A stretch of 64,000 nt of DNA from Pseudoalteromonas sp. NC201 (GCF_002850255.1 NZ_CP022522.1:3946501-4010500); one strand, 5' to 3'. Counted from the first letter of the stretch, positions 55,542-64,000 are shown. Notes: generated from the sequence alone by a model not told the origin. A program made the numbers and translations.

Positions 55542-56612
55542 CTAAATCACATCCATCACAGTACTGGCGCGCTGCACCATACAGGTCAATAAGGCTTGGC
55601 GTAAAAAGACGGCACCACGTGCCTGACTAAAATACCAATTGTGTGGCGTGGCATCTAAACTGGTACACAGCTCTTCACCCCGAGCCAGAGGATGAAGCAC
55701 TATCGCATCGGGCTTAAAGGGGGAATCTGCGCTCAATTTAAACGACTTTCCATAGGTTTCGAAGCTTTCACCAACCCATGCAATGGAATTGATATACACC
55801 ACATCAAGCTCAGGTAAAACGGCGTTCAAGTCATGGCCGATAGACACTTTGACCCCCGCTTCCTCTAACTGGGCTAATTGGTCGCTCGACACCGCTTCCT
55901 CGACACTCTCGTCGTAGAGCAGGAATATTTCGTCCACAATGCGCGGAAAATGTGTAAACATTTTCAGCAGGCTACGCACCGTACGCATTTGACTCGGCAC
56001 GCCAATCACACCAATTTTTATAGGACTAAAGGCTTCGCTGTCAGGGAGTAATAACGACGGCCGCCATTTGAAGATAGTGTATAGATCAGACATCGCTTGT
56101 GTTGGGTGCTCATCAATGCCATTACCTGCGTTGATAATTGGGATCCGTAGGCTGTGGATCATCTCTTCAATAGACTCCACAGAGGTGTCACGTAAAACGA
56201 CACAATCGCCATAATTATTGAACATCTCGGCGACATCTTGCAGCGACTCCCCTTTCGCAATGCCTGTTGAGGAGCGATCAGTGATCGACATAATATCGCC
56301 CCCCAAGCGGTGCCATGCACTTTCAAACGACAGACGGGTGCGAGTGCTGGGTTCATAAAACGCACTGATCAAAATTTTGCCACTAAGCGGCGAGCTGAAC
56401 CTTGCAGGGTTACTTTCATATTTCGCGGCGAGGCGGAATAACTGGATCAGCACGTCTCGGTCAAGGTGGTCGACACTGATAATGTGCTTATTCTCCAAAC
56501 AATGCAGCCTGTCCCCGTCTTCTTGTATCGCTCTGAGTAATGCTTTGGGATGTGCATCCCCGTAAACATCCGGCTGCGCTCGATTAAACTCTACTTGCTG
56601 CGCACTTACCAT
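55542..56612 (-). CDS. Aspartate carbamoyltransferase-like protein, altered acceptor site
   Basis: A 356-aa transcarbamylase. Carbamoyl-phosphate site is intact: STRTR (89-93), Ser/Lys of the 80s loop (SSTGIAKGE, Lys120), Arg141, His169 and Gln172 in EHPTQ, and Arg210 in MRTVRSL. The aspartate-binding RVQ motif (Arg229/Gln231 of E. coli PyrB) is replaced by INSIAW (274-279), and the usual HPLPR reads HPLAR (307-311). A ~40-residue N-terminal extension is also present. The acceptor is therefore probably not plain aspartate. It overlaps a 39-aa microprotein gene by 7 nt and is followed by AsnB. Calling it PyrB would be misleading; a role in pyrimidine synthesis is unlikely. Confidence 0.85.
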   Translation of the reverse strand: MVSAQQVEFNRAQPDVYGDAHPKALLRAIQEDGDRLHCLENKHIISVDHLDRDVLIQLFRLAAKYESNPARFSSPLSGKILISAFYEPSTRTRLSFESAWHRLGGDIMSITDRSSTGIAKGESLQDVAEMFNNYGDCVVLRDTSVESIEEMIHSLRIPIINAGNGIDEHPTQAMSDLYTIFKWRPSLLLPDSEAFSPIKIGVIGVPSQMRTVRSLLKMFTHFPRIVDEIFLLYDESVEEAVSSDQLAQLEEAGVKVSIGHDLNAVLPELDVVYINSIAWVGESFETYGKSFKLSADSPFKPDAIVLHPLARGEELCTSLDATPHNWYFSQARGAVFLRQALLTCMVQRASTVMDVI

Positions 56613-56725
56613 AACTGCCTCTTTTTAAAATCAATAAGGAACATAACGACAAGGACAACAGGACATAAACAACTGAGCACTATGGCCAGCCAAATTAAAC
56701 TAGAAAATGCGCCCAATGAGATCAT
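56606..56725 (-). CDS. 39-aa single-helix membrane microprotein
   Basis: A small frame too short for routine gene calling. Its ATG overlaps the symporter stop as ATGA (56725-56722), and its TAA lies inside the first codons of the carbamoyltransferase, giving coupled translation on both sides. The product starts MISLGAFSSLIWLAIVL, continues with CLCPVVLVVMFLI and ends in the basic tail DFKKRQLW, the form of a one-pass protein with a cytosolic positive end. It may be a small subunit of the symporter, as small partners are known for some solute-sodium symporters. Function inferred only from position and topology. Confidence 0.65.
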   Translation of the reverse strand: MISLGAFSSLIWLAIVLSCLCPVVLVVMFLIDFKKRQLW

Positions 56726-58143
56726 ACATCCTCCACTTTGCTTTGTGTGCCCAACGCTTGCCAATGGAATGATTGCTGACTAAAACGCCAAGCAATCACA
56801 CAAACTAATAACGACACCGCACAAGAAACTAATGCAGCGACATAAAAGCCAATATAAAAATACCCAATCAAACCAGATAGCGTGCCAAGCAACATAGCCC
56901 AGCCAGCGCTATTTCCCGTCATTCGCGCAAAGTACAAACCAAATACGATAGGCCAAATGGTGCTGGCGACGAAGGCACCAGCGAAGTTCAACAAGGCACC
57001 CAGCGTGGCGATTTTTGGTAAACACAAAAGCCAAGTTACTACACCTAAGATGACAATAATCCACTTAGCACTTTTTAAGCGTTCGCTATCGCTCGCCTTT
57101 GGTTTGATGCATTGCAGGTAAATATCTTGATTGATGAGATCTGACGTTGCGGCGAGCAGAGAGTCCAAACTCGATGCTAGCGCTGAGAACACCACAATGA
57201 ACAGAATGATCGAGCCGGTATAGCCGAGCACTTGGCTTGCAACCAAGGGTCCCACCATATCGGCGCTAGCGGGATACAAACCTAAACTCGGCGCTGCCAG
57301 CGCAATAAACCCAGTTACGATGGGGATCGGTAGCCACAGTAGTCCTGCGATAAAATACGCCTTTTTGCCCACCCCACCTTTAAATGCAAACGCCCTTGAC
57401 CACCATACGTTGCTGTGAAAAATTTCTCCTAAACCAAAAAAGATATTATTGAACAAAAACATCACAGCGGCAGGAAAAAGCAGGTCGAGTAGCTTGGGGT
57501 GGTCGCTACTGAGTTTTTGGTGAATTGGTTCAAGCCCAACATTCATCGCCACGACAATGGCAATTCCGACGACACCTGCCAAAATAATAATGGCCTGTAG
57601 AAAGTCCGTGGCGATCACCGCTTTTAGACCGCCAAAGAGCGTGTAGACCACACACATCAGCAGAATAATCGACATACCAAGGTGATAATCTAAGCCACTT
57701 AGGGTGTGTAGCAAAATGCCACCGGCCATGCCTAGGCTAACGAGCCAGCTCATGGCATACACGAAAGAGATCAGCAAAAAGACCCACCAAGAGAAACGCC
57801 CAAACCGCAACCGCATGAAGTCGCCACTGGTGTAGCCGTGGGGTAGTAAAGTTTTGATGCGTTGGCTTAGCGGCGCAAATAGCAACAATCCGAATGCGGC
57901 ACAGGCGTAGCCTATCATGCCCCAAATACCAAACTGATAAGTGAGCTGTGGCGCAACTAAAGTGGTATTACTGGTGACCCAAGTTGCCATCGCAGTGGCA
58001 CAAGCAAAGGCCAACCCAACATTTCTACCGGCCAGCGCAAATTCATTATGTGACTGCACGCGCCTGCCAATCCACCAGCCAAAAAATACCCATAGCAAAG
58101 CAAACGCTAGGGCAAGACCGAGCGCCAATGAAGCATTTATCAT
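56722..58143 (-). CDS. Sodium/solute symporter (SSS family)
   Basis: A 473-aa, ~13-helix transporter. Family marks include the N-terminal EFALAGRNVGLAFACATAMATWV, followed by SNTTLVAPQLTYQFGIWGM, FGGLKAVIATDFLQAIII (the SSS signature region) and SALASSLDSLLAATSDLINQDIY. Na+ gradient drives uptake of a small solute. Members include urea, proline, pantothenate and allantoin/nucleobase carriers; the neighbouring carbamoylase-type hydrolase and carbamoyltransferase suggest a ureido, hydantoin or amino-acid substrate. It overlaps the preceding 145-aa protein by 4 nt and the downstream microprotein by 4 nt. Confidence 0.9.
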   Translation of the reverse strand: MINASLALGLALAFALLWVFFGWWIGRRVQSHNEFALAGRNVGLAFACATAMATWVTSNTTLVAPQLTYQFGIWGMIGYACAAFGLLLFAPLSQRIKTLLPHGYTSGDFMRLRFGRFSWWVFLLISFVYAMSWLVSLGMAGGILLHTLSGLDYHLGMSIILLMCVVYTLFGGLKAVIATDFLQAIIILAGVVGIAIVVAMNVGLEPIHQKLSSDHPKLLDLLFPAAVMFLFNNIFFGLGEIFHSNVWWSRAFAFKGGVGKKAYFIAGLLWLPIPIVTGFIALAAPSLGLYPASADMVGPLVASQVLGYTGSIILFIVVFSALASSLDSLLAATSDLINQDIYLQCIKPKASDSERLKSAKWIIVILGVVTWLLCLPKIATLGALLNFAGAFVASTIWPIVFGLYFARMTGNSAGWAMLLGTLSGLIGYFYIGFYVAALVSCAVSLLVCVIAWRFSQQSFHWQALGTQSKVEDV

Positions 58144-58577
58144 ACGCTTTCCTTATCGTGCGTTTGCTTATTACCCACCATAATCATCCCTACAAGTAGC
58201 ACAAATAAGCACAAGCCCAGTACAAACAGCGCAAGCGCCAGCGTTAACTGATGATGTTTGACTGAAAATGAGACCGACGTTTGTGCCGAGTTAGCAGAGG
58301 GACTACCTAAGGTTGCGAGATAATCACCATCAGCCAAGCCACTAATGGTTACCGCTTGTTGAGTCGGCTGAAGCGAAAGGGAGAGGGAGTAAGGTTCCGA
58401 AAGATGTTGAATGGATAGCTGAGTTGATTGCTGTAGAGGGGGACCTGTACGCTCAATGTGTAGCGTAATAAACCCAGCAGTCACGACCTCATCGCTCACC
58501 CTCAGCGAGGCGGCAAGCCCATTAAAGCTCGCAGCAAGTAAGACCAAGGTTACTACTCGGGCGATCCACATCCTCAT
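58140..58577 (-). CDS. Membrane-anchored periplasmic protein, unknown
   Basis: 145 aa: a signal peptide (FNGLAA|SLRV), a ~85-residue beta-rich periplasmic domain (VTAGFITLHIERTGPPLQQ, GLADGDYLATLG) and a C-terminal membrane helix (LTLALALFVLGLCLFVLLVGMI) with a short charged tail. No family recognised. Its stop overlaps the symporter start (4 nt), so it is translationally coupled to the transporter and may be a periplasmic accessory or ligand-presenting subunit. Confidence 0.75.
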   Translation of the reverse strand: MRMWIARVVTLVLLAASFNGLAASLRVSDEVVTAGFITLHIERTGPPLQQSTQLSIQHLSEPYSLSLSLQPTQQAVTISGLADGDYLATLGSPSANSAQTSVSFSVKHHQLTLALALFVLGLCLFVLLVGMIMVGNKQTHDKESV

Positions 58578-58713
58578 AATCCCTAACTGCGGTTATCCAA
58601 GTCCGAATTCGCCGCAAGTTTTGCTATCCACATTATTCTAGTAGTAACAAAGACTAGCCCAAGGATCAAATTTGTCTAGTAAAGCCTCACCCAATTTCAC
58701 CCCAGCCTTACAT

Positions 58714-59961
58714 TTATTCTTTTGTTTTTATTGCTCTTTTTTGAACACATTGCAGCAGTAAATTACTCCCAGCTTCAACATCATGCCAATGACTCCATTC
58801 GTCTGGCGCATGGCTAACGCCGTTGAGTGATGGAATAAATATCAGCCCCGTGGGACACACTTCTGAAAAAAACTGGCTATCGTGACCAGCACCACTTGGC
58901 ATGATTTGATAATTCAGCGACAAGGTCTCTGCCTGTTGACTAATAAATTCCACCATCTCAGGTGTACACTTCATTGGAGACAACCAACTCACCTGCTCGT
59001 ATTCAAACATTAAATGGTGTTTTCGAGCGATGGCTGAAAGCGCTTTACGACAGGCAATTTCAAGGTTCTCCATCACCGTTTCGTCCATATCACGCGCGAC
59101 GATGGTGAAATCCACCTCTCCAGCAATCGTATGTGCAAAACCCGGCTTTAATTCTGCCTTACCGACGGTGATCCTCGTGGTATCTGTGCCGTCCTCTGCA
59201 ATAATACGGTCTAACTGGTAGGCAAAGTCAGCCAACCCCATAAAGGCGTCGCTGCGCATCTCCATGGGGGCTGTGCCTGCGTGGTCGGCCTTTCCAATTA
59301 ATTTAACCATCCATTTAAATACCCCCGAAATCCCTTCCACCACACCAATTTGAATGCCTTTTTGATCAAGCACGGGCCCTTGCTCTATATGTAATTCAAA
59401 AAAACTATTTATTTGCTCAGGTTCTAGCCTCGCATTCAGTGCATCCATAGGGTCTAACCCTTGCGCGCGCATGGCATCGCTAAGCATACAGCCATCCGCA
59501 TCATGACTTGTGAGTAATTGGTGAGGCGTTAACTTCCCGGTGAGCGCTTGTGCCCCGATCATGCCGCCAAAGCGCCCTTCTTCTTCACTGGTACCGATGA
59601 CCCAAATCGGCCTATCCAATTGCACATTGTGCTCTTTTAAAATACGAATACACTCAAACCCCGCAATGACGCCCAAAGTTCCATCAAACATGCCACCTGC
59701 TGGTACACTGTCGAGATGGGAGCCGATGATCACTGCGGGTTTCGCTGCGATATCCGGACTGGTCATTTCAATAATCACATTGCCAGCGCCATCCATACGA
59801 CTCACAAATCCTTCGCTTTGTGCGCATTCCATCAGCCATTTACGCGCTGCAAAATCCTCATTGCTAAAACCTTGGCGATAAATTCCCTTATCTTCATGGT
59901 TATAGCCGAACTCCGCGAGCGCAAATAAGGTAGACTTTAGACGTTCTAAATTTACTTGCAT
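58714..59961 (-). CDS. M20-family N-carbamoyl-L-amino-acid / allantoate amidohydrolase
   Basis: A 415-aa binuclear-zinc amidohydrolase of the HyuC/AllC group. Metal ligands are visible in GSHLDSVPAGGMFDG (His and Asp), GTSEEEGRFGG (Glu-Glu) and ELHIEQGPVL (His), with a C-terminal His in NGVSHAPDEW. These enzymes cleave the ureido group from N-carbamoyl amino acids, allantoate or ureidoglycine, giving amine, CO2 and ammonia. It is the first gene of the cluster (136 nt before the next), starting at 59961. A beta-ureidopropionase role is also possible. Its presence with a carbamoyltransferase suggests turnover of a carbamoylated compound. Confidence 0.9.
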   Translation of the reverse strand: MQVNLERLKSTLFALAEFGYNHEDKGIYRQGFSNEDFAARKWLMECAQSEGFVSRMDGAGNVIIEMTSPDIAAKPAVIIGSHLDSVPAGGMFDGTLGVIAGFECIRILKEHNVQLDRPIWVIGTSEEEGRFGGMIGAQALTGKLTPHQLLTSHDADGCMLSDAMRAQGLDPMDALNARLEPEQINSFFELHIEQGPVLDQKGIQIGVVEGISGVFKWMVKLIGKADHAGTAPMEMRSDAFMGLADFAYQLDRIIAEDGTDTTRITVGKAELKPGFAHTIAGEVDFTIVARDMDETVMENLEIACRKALSAIARKHHLMFEYEQVSWLSPMKCTPEMVEFISQQAETLSLNYQIMPSGAGHDSQFFSEVCPTGLIFIPSLNGVSHAPDEWSHWHDVEAGSNLLLQCVQKRAIKTKE

Positions 59962-60194
59962 ACTTTGCTCCTCAACGTTTCAGTCGCACCACTTCCCTGT
60001 ACTTAACCTGAGATCAGATTCGCTATTTCAAACACTGACGTCCGACTGATAATCTCTTTGCTTTAGCTTAGTTGAAAATTCGCGAATTTCAGCCGCTGTG
60101 ATATGCTTTTAATAATTGGCTTCTGGTTAACAATGTTGGCTCAGGTCACCATGATGCGCTGCCAGTTCAGCACTCCCGAAATATGAGGATGCCT

Positions 60195-60593
60195 ATGCGT
60201 AAAAAAATCCCCTTATTCAATCGTTGTTTTTGGCTGCATGTTGCTGGCATCGTCTTTGTTGGTCTCGGCTTTATCGGCATGGCACTGCCTGTTATGCCTA
60301 CCACCATCTTTTTTATTCTTGCCCTTGCTTGCTTTACCCGCTCTTCTCCTAAGTTAGAAAACTGGCTGCTTACCCACCCCAAATTTGGCCCGAGTCTGCT
60401 TGCATGGCGACAACATCAGGTGATCCCCATAAAAGGCAAGATTGGCGCGGCGGTTGGCATGAGTGTTGGCTTACTGGCACTGAGCTTTAGTGGCGCACCT
60501 GTTTGGGTGGTGTGGTCTGTCGCTATAACCGAAGCCGGAGTGCTCAGCTATATTCTAACGCGTCCGTCCATAATTCCTGTAAGCACAAAGTAG
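60195..60593 (+). CDS. DUF454 (YbaN-like) inner-membrane protein
   Basis: 132 aa with four helices (about 10-35, 36-47, 80-98 and 100-118). The motif GFIGMALPVMPTTIFFILALACF followed by RSSPKLENWLLTHPKFGP is typical of the DUF454/YbaN family. Start set at 60195 because AGGA lies 5 nt before it; the upstream ATG at 60183 lies across that site. Function of the family is unknown. It stands alone. Confidence 0.9.
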   Translation: MRKKIPLFNRCFWLHVAGIVFVGLGFIGMALPVMPTTIFFILALACFTRSSPKLENWLLTHPKFGPSLLAWRQHQVIPIKGKIGAAVGMSVGLLALSFSGAPVWVVWSVAITEAGVLSYILTRPSIIPVSTK

Positions 60594-60716
60594 CCCCACT
60601 TATAACAAACAAAATAAAAACAACAAAAATACATATATAACCCACTATTTACATTAAGTCCCTTTTTAGGGTATATAGTTTGTTCTTGTAAAAGAAACAA
60701 TAAAAACTGAGATACC

Positions 60717-62513
60717 ATGAAAATAAAAATAACTTATCTAGCTACTTTGCTAGGCATACTTCATGGCACTGCTAGTGCCCAACAAGAATACCCATTATTT
60801 CCAGGTGATCCCCTTGTCAACCAACAATGGCATTTGAAAAATACAGGGCAAAATGCTTTTTCTGAGCGAGGTGGTGTTGCAGGAGAAGATCTAAACCTTA
60901 GCCTTACTCATGCGCTTGGTATTATGGGAACAGGCGTAACCACCGCAGTCATCGACGGTGGTGTTGAGCTTACTCACCCTGATCTTATAAACAATGTAAA
61001 ACCAGGCTCATGGGATTTCCTTACGAATTCTGCTGATTTAAAACCAGCCAACAGCGGCGATGGTCACGGTACAGGTGTCGCAGGTATCATTGCTGCCAGT
61101 GCATTTAATGGCATTGGCGGTCGTGGTGTCGCACCTAGAGCCGGGCTCGTTGGCTTTAACTATCTTAAAAACGGAAGTATGGAAAATTGGTTACAGTCTC
61201 ACGGCATGTATTCTGATGGTTTCAACAAAGCTTCTTTTGATTTTCCTAGAGTATTTAACCAAAGCTATGGCCGAACCCTTTCATCACCGCAAACATTTAA
61301 CTACGACTTCTCTCCATGGCTACAGACCTATGAAGATGCTCAAGAAGAGATCACGACTACAAGTCACAGCGGCCGCGGTGCAATTTTCGTAAAATCTGCA
61401 GGTAATGGTTACCAAGCTCAAAGCTTTAATGCCAGTGGTTTAGGGCCTGGGTATCTATGGTTTGCAAATCGTAACCATGGCTTACCAATGCAAGATGTTA
61501 ACTTAGAGCGTATTGATACCAGCTATTGGAATTTGGTTGTGTCTGCTTATAATGCTGACGGTAAACGCTCGTCATACTCTACGGTTGGTTCAAGCGTCTT
61601 TATCAGTGCGCCTGGCGGTGAGTACGGCTCAACCACTCCCGCTATAATCTCTACGGACATCAGTGGCTGTGACTGGGGAAGCAACCCGACCAATCTGCGT
61701 AACACCTTACATGGAAGCCATCCACTGGATCCTAATTGTGATTATAATGCAACGATGAATGGCACTTCTTCCGCTGCACCAAACACAACAGGGGCAATTG
61801 CACTTATCATGTCAGCAAACCCGGCATTAACTTGGCGCGATGTGAGACATATCTTAGCCTCTACAGCGCGTAAAATTGATGCGGACAATCCTGGCGTTAC
61901 ATTGACCTTTAATAATGCGGCTGGAGAAGCACAACAATATGATGCGATCCCCGCATGGCAGCGCAATGCTGCAGGTTATAACTACCATGGCTTCTACGGC
62001 TTTGGTGCAATTGATGTTGATGCTGCAGTAAATATGGCTCGTTTCTATAATGAAGATAGAGGTAATTTCACTATCACACCTTGGCAGCAAGTTAATGCTA
62101 ATGTCACCATTCCTGACGGTAGCCTTGCTGGCGCAGAAAGTTCGGTACAAATTGACAACGATGTCACCGTAGAAGCCGTACAGATCCGTGTAACCGGTGA
62201 GCATACCAGTACCCGTGACGTTGCAATTGAGCTTATTTCTCCATCAGGTACTCGCAGCGTATTAATGACGCCAAGAACAGGAACTATTTCTGGACGCAAC
62301 GGCTTTAATGATATGCAAATGCTATCGCATCACTTCTATGGCGAACCTGCGCAAGGCCAATGGACCATTCGGTTAATTGATACACAAAGTGAGGACGAAG
62401 CCTTTATCTTTGATCCAGTAAGTGGCGCACCGGACATTCGTGCTGTACACAGAAATAATGCGCAAGATGGCCAGCTTACCTCTTGGCAAATTCGTTTTAT
62501 TGGTCATAACTAA
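60717..62513 (+). CDS. Kexin-like subtilisin protease (S8) with P domain, no propeptide
   Basis: A 598-aa secreted serine protease. Signal peptide ends TASA|QQEY at residue 21, and the mature kexin-like sequence (DPLVNQQWHLKNTGQ) starts only ~10 residues later, so the usual ~100-residue propeptide is missing. Catalytic residues: Asp80 (TTAVIDGG), His117 (GDGHGTGVAG), oxyanion Asn in KSAGNGY and Ser351 (NGTSSAAP). A P/Homo-B domain occupies about 445-598. The organisation matches Aeromonas ASP, whose folding needs a separate downstream protein, and a small secreted protein is encoded 11 nt after this gene. Confidence 0.93.
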   Translation: MKIKITYLATLLGILHGTASAQQEYPLFPGDPLVNQQWHLKNTGQNAFSERGGVAGEDLNLSLTHALGIMGTGVTTAVIDGGVELTHPDLINNVKPGSWDFLTNSADLKPANSGDGHGTGVAGIIAASAFNGIGGRGVAPRAGLVGFNYLKNGSMENWLQSHGMYSDGFNKASFDFPRVFNQSYGRTLSSPQTFNYDFSPWLQTYEDAQEEITTTSHSGRGAIFVKSAGNGYQAQSFNASGLGPGYLWFANRNHGLPMQDVNLERIDTSYWNLVVSAYNADGKRSSYSTVGSSVFISAPGGEYGSTTPAIISTDISGCDWGSNPTNLRNTLHGSHPLDPNCDYNATMNGTSSAAPNTTGAIALIMSANPALTWRDVRHILASTARKIDADNPGVTLTFNNAAGEAQQYDAIPAWQRNAAGYNYHGFYGFGAIDVDAAVNMARFYNEDRGNFTITPWQQVNANVTIPDGSLAGAESSVQIDNDVTVEAVQIRVTGEHTSTRDVAIELISPSGTRSVLMTPRTGTISGRNGFNDMQMLSHHFYGEPAQGQWTIRLIDTQSEDEAFIFDPVSGAPDIRAVHRNNAQDGQLTSWQIRFIGHN

Positions 62514-62524
62514 GGAGAACCATT

Positions 62525-62947
62525 ATGAAAGCACTCTTTTTATCAGTCATACTACTTAGTGGCCAAGCTCTTGCGACCGACAATGTGTTGATAGAATTAA
62601 CTGAGGCGCCACACGGTGCTGAAATAAGTATTAATAACCACGCTTTTGTTTCTCTTGAGGGAGATAACACCACGCTAGTTAAGGGATTGAAACTACAATC
62701 TCCTTCTACAGGAGAAATCTACACAGTAACGGGTGAAATCATTGTTGAACACTTGCCTCTCGTCAATGCACATTCTTTTGCTCGCGATAATAGCCTAGTT
62801 CTCAGCTATGTTCGTGGTAGTCGTGCTATCTACAGACACACAGACGCACAAACAGATCTCACAACCTTGAATGCACAATTGCGTACACAAGCGGGGGTTT
62901 TAAGCACTCAGATAGGCTTACAGCTTGAAGGATTAGAAAGCGAGTAA
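62525..62947 (+). CDS. Small secreted partner of the kexin-like protease (ORF2-like)
   Basis: 140 aa with a signal peptide (QALA|TDNV). AAGGAG precedes its ATG and the gap to the protease stop is 11 nt, so the two are co-translated. The mature ~122 residues are mixed beta/alpha and acidic, ending LQLEGLESE. By position, size and the lack of a propeptide in the protease I infer it acts as external chaperone and inhibitor, as ORF2 does for Aeromonas ASP. I cannot show sequence homology from memory, so the role remains inference. Confidence 0.7.
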   Translation: MKALFLSVILLSGQALATDNVLIELTEAPHGAEISINNHAFVSLEGDNTTLVKGLKLQSPSTGEIYTVTGEIIVEHLPLVNAHSFARDNSLVLSYVRGSRAIYRHTDAQTDLTTLNAQLRTQAGVLSTQIGLQLEGLESE

Positions 62948-63401
62948 TATTAACGAATGAGAGGCCTACCTCTCATTCTCCTCTAGACATATAATGCGAT
63001 TCAAGTTGGTTTTGTTACGTCTACGCCAAACCCACTTTCGTTCTGCCCGCCCCAAACTAGCGCCATTTCTTTTATGATTTTATGTTTCTGATAAAGCAGT
63101 GGCAAAAAGGGATATTTAAAGCTTTCTACAGATACACACTTATACACTTTATGAATTCCTCCTATTTAAGGAACATATTACACTTAGATCCCGTGATTCG
63201 ATAACGCGCGACGTCAACATGTTGCAACTGGAGTAATGAGGCTGAATACTATAAAATATTGGGTTTCGAATATTTACTTTATAGTCTTAATAAGAAACCT
63301 TCTTCATATGAACTGTTAAGTAGCTCAACTTTACTCACTTGGAATACCGCATACATCTGAAAGACTCATGTATGTTTCGAACTATTGGTAAACGAACTAG
63401 A
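62948..63401. other. ~450-bp intergenic region before the flippase gene
   Basis: Holds the hairpin at 62956-62977 and otherwise AT-rich non-coding sequence. I looked for a JUMPstart/ops element (GGCGGTAG) because a polysaccharide gene follows, and saw none. Confidence 0.5.
62956..62977 (+). terminator. Probable terminator of the protease operon
   Basis: AATGAGAGG (62956-62964) and CCTCTCATT (62969-62977) form a 9-bp stem with loop CCTA, followed by a pyrimidine-rich CTCCTCT rather than a pure T-run. Confidence 0.6.
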
Positions 63402-64000
63402 TGTTAGAGAAAAAGACGCTTTTTAGCGTGATTTATAGTTTTATTGAGCAACTTGCAAGACGAGGGATCACGGTATTAGTCACCTTAGTGTTGGCTTACT
63501 TCCTAACACCTGATGAATATGGCTTGGTTGCCATGATGGCATTGTTTTTAACTTTGGGTCAAACATTGATGGAATCGGGCTTTCGCTCTGCATTGATCCG
63601 AAAAGAAAATCTCTCTCAGGTAGATACCAATACTGCATTTTTTGCCAACATTGCCATCGCTGTTTTAGCCGTCGCTATACTATTTTTCAGTGCTCCTTTT
63701 GTCGCCGACTTTTACCAGCGCGCGGAACTCACACTGATGATTAGAGTGAGCGCTCTGTCTTTGATTTTTAACTCTCTACATGTCGTTCAAATGGCAATGC
63801 TATCACGTGAAATGCAGTTTAATCGGATTTTACGAGCGAACTTTCCAGCAGTTTTTATATCTGGTATCAGCGCGGTTTTTCTCGCCTATCTAGGATTTGG
63901 TGTATGGGCGTTAATTATCCAGATCCAGATTACAGCAATCCTAATTGCAGCATTTCTTTGGTGGCAAAGTGATTGGCGACCTACCCTCAGCGTTTCGATG
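63402..64000 (+). CDS. Polysaccharide/lipid-linked oligosaccharide flippase, N-terminal part
   Basis: The frame opens at ATG 63402 and is still open at the window end (199 codons seen). It has MLEKKTLFSVIYSFIEQLARRG, then LVTLVLAYFLTPDEYGLVAMM, a typical first helix of Wzx/WzxC-like flippases (Polysacc_synt_3). The loop FRSALIRKENLSQVDTNTAFF and further hydrophobic helices about residues 78-96, 140-165 and 170-185 follow. Such proteins move undecaprenyl-linked repeats across the inner membrane for capsule, O-antigen or exopolysaccharide. It probably begins a surface-polysaccharide cluster to the right. Confidence 0.88.

Noticed and set aside
55542..56612. Annotation as housekeeping pyrB
   Set aside because: The aspartate-binding RVQ motif is absent, HPLPR is changed, no pyrI follows, and the neighbours are not pyrimidine genes.
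62978..63401. JUMPstart/ops element before the flippase gene
   Set aside because: No GGCGGTAG or related sequence was found.

Overview
The window reads as chromosome of a marine gammaproteobacterium of the Alteromonadales, most like Pseudoalteromonas. The reasons are the base composition (mid-40s %GC by eye), the large TIGR01782-type TonB receptor, the many secreted proteases, the Cache chemoreceptors, and a hairpin repeat ending in ATACCAATTG/CAACTGGTAT. This assignment is inference; no rRNA or marker gene is present. No CRISPR array, tRNA, rRNA, prophage or intact IS was seen.

Layout. (1) 1-4.5 kb: end of a GH109-type glycosidase/oxidoreductase, a TonB-dependent receptor and a secreted DUF5077/DUF3472 protein, probably a glycan-use locus. 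(2) 4.5-11.2 kb, minus strand: one six-gene operon for carboxylate uptake and sensing (porin, TctC, TctB, TctA, sensor kinase, response regulator) with a 12-bp dyad upstream. (3) 11.6-12.7 kb: three tandem non-coding transcription units. Each has a consensus promoter overlapped by Fur boxes, a covarying hairpin, an identical 3' core containing the RyhB-like decamer ACATTGCTCA, and an identical terminator. This is the most striking part of the window. (4) 12.8-20.9 kb: diguanylate cyclase, RbgA/YlqF GTPase, chemoreceptor, porin, lipase-like hydrolase, Dps. (5) 20.9-25.7 kb: REP-like tandem repeat, oligopeptidase B, two paralogous small membrane proteins, and a secreted EF-hand-like protein broken by an in-frame TAG.

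(6) 25.8-37.2 kb: an RND efflux pair, then a MacAB-like ABC exporter operon (adaptor, ATPase, two FtsX-type permeases) behind a good sigma-54 promoter. A NtrC-type activator with its kinase lies at 46.2-48.8 kb and is a candidate controller. (7) 37.4-46.2 kb: secreted zinc protease, PQ-loop protein, trypsin-like protease with PKD and PPC domains, a protease/propeller/barrel fusion, and a Fur-controlled small membrane protein. (8) 48.9-53.4 kb: hexose-6-phosphate mutarotase, chemoreceptor, porin. (9) 53.5-60 kb: an unusual minus-strand cluster of M20 carbamoylase-type hydrolase, membrane-anchored small protein, Na+/solute symporter, an unlisted 39-aa membrane microprotein, a carbamoyltransferase that has lost the aspartate-binding motif, and AsnB. 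(10) 60.2-64 kb: DUF454 protein, a kexin-like protease without propeptide followed by a small secreted partner (as in Aeromonas ASP/ORF2), and the start of a polysaccharide flippase.

Start codons were moved inward from the longest open frame wherever a ribosome site, signal peptide or overlapping element argued for it. All functions are read from motifs and recalled family features; no database search was run.
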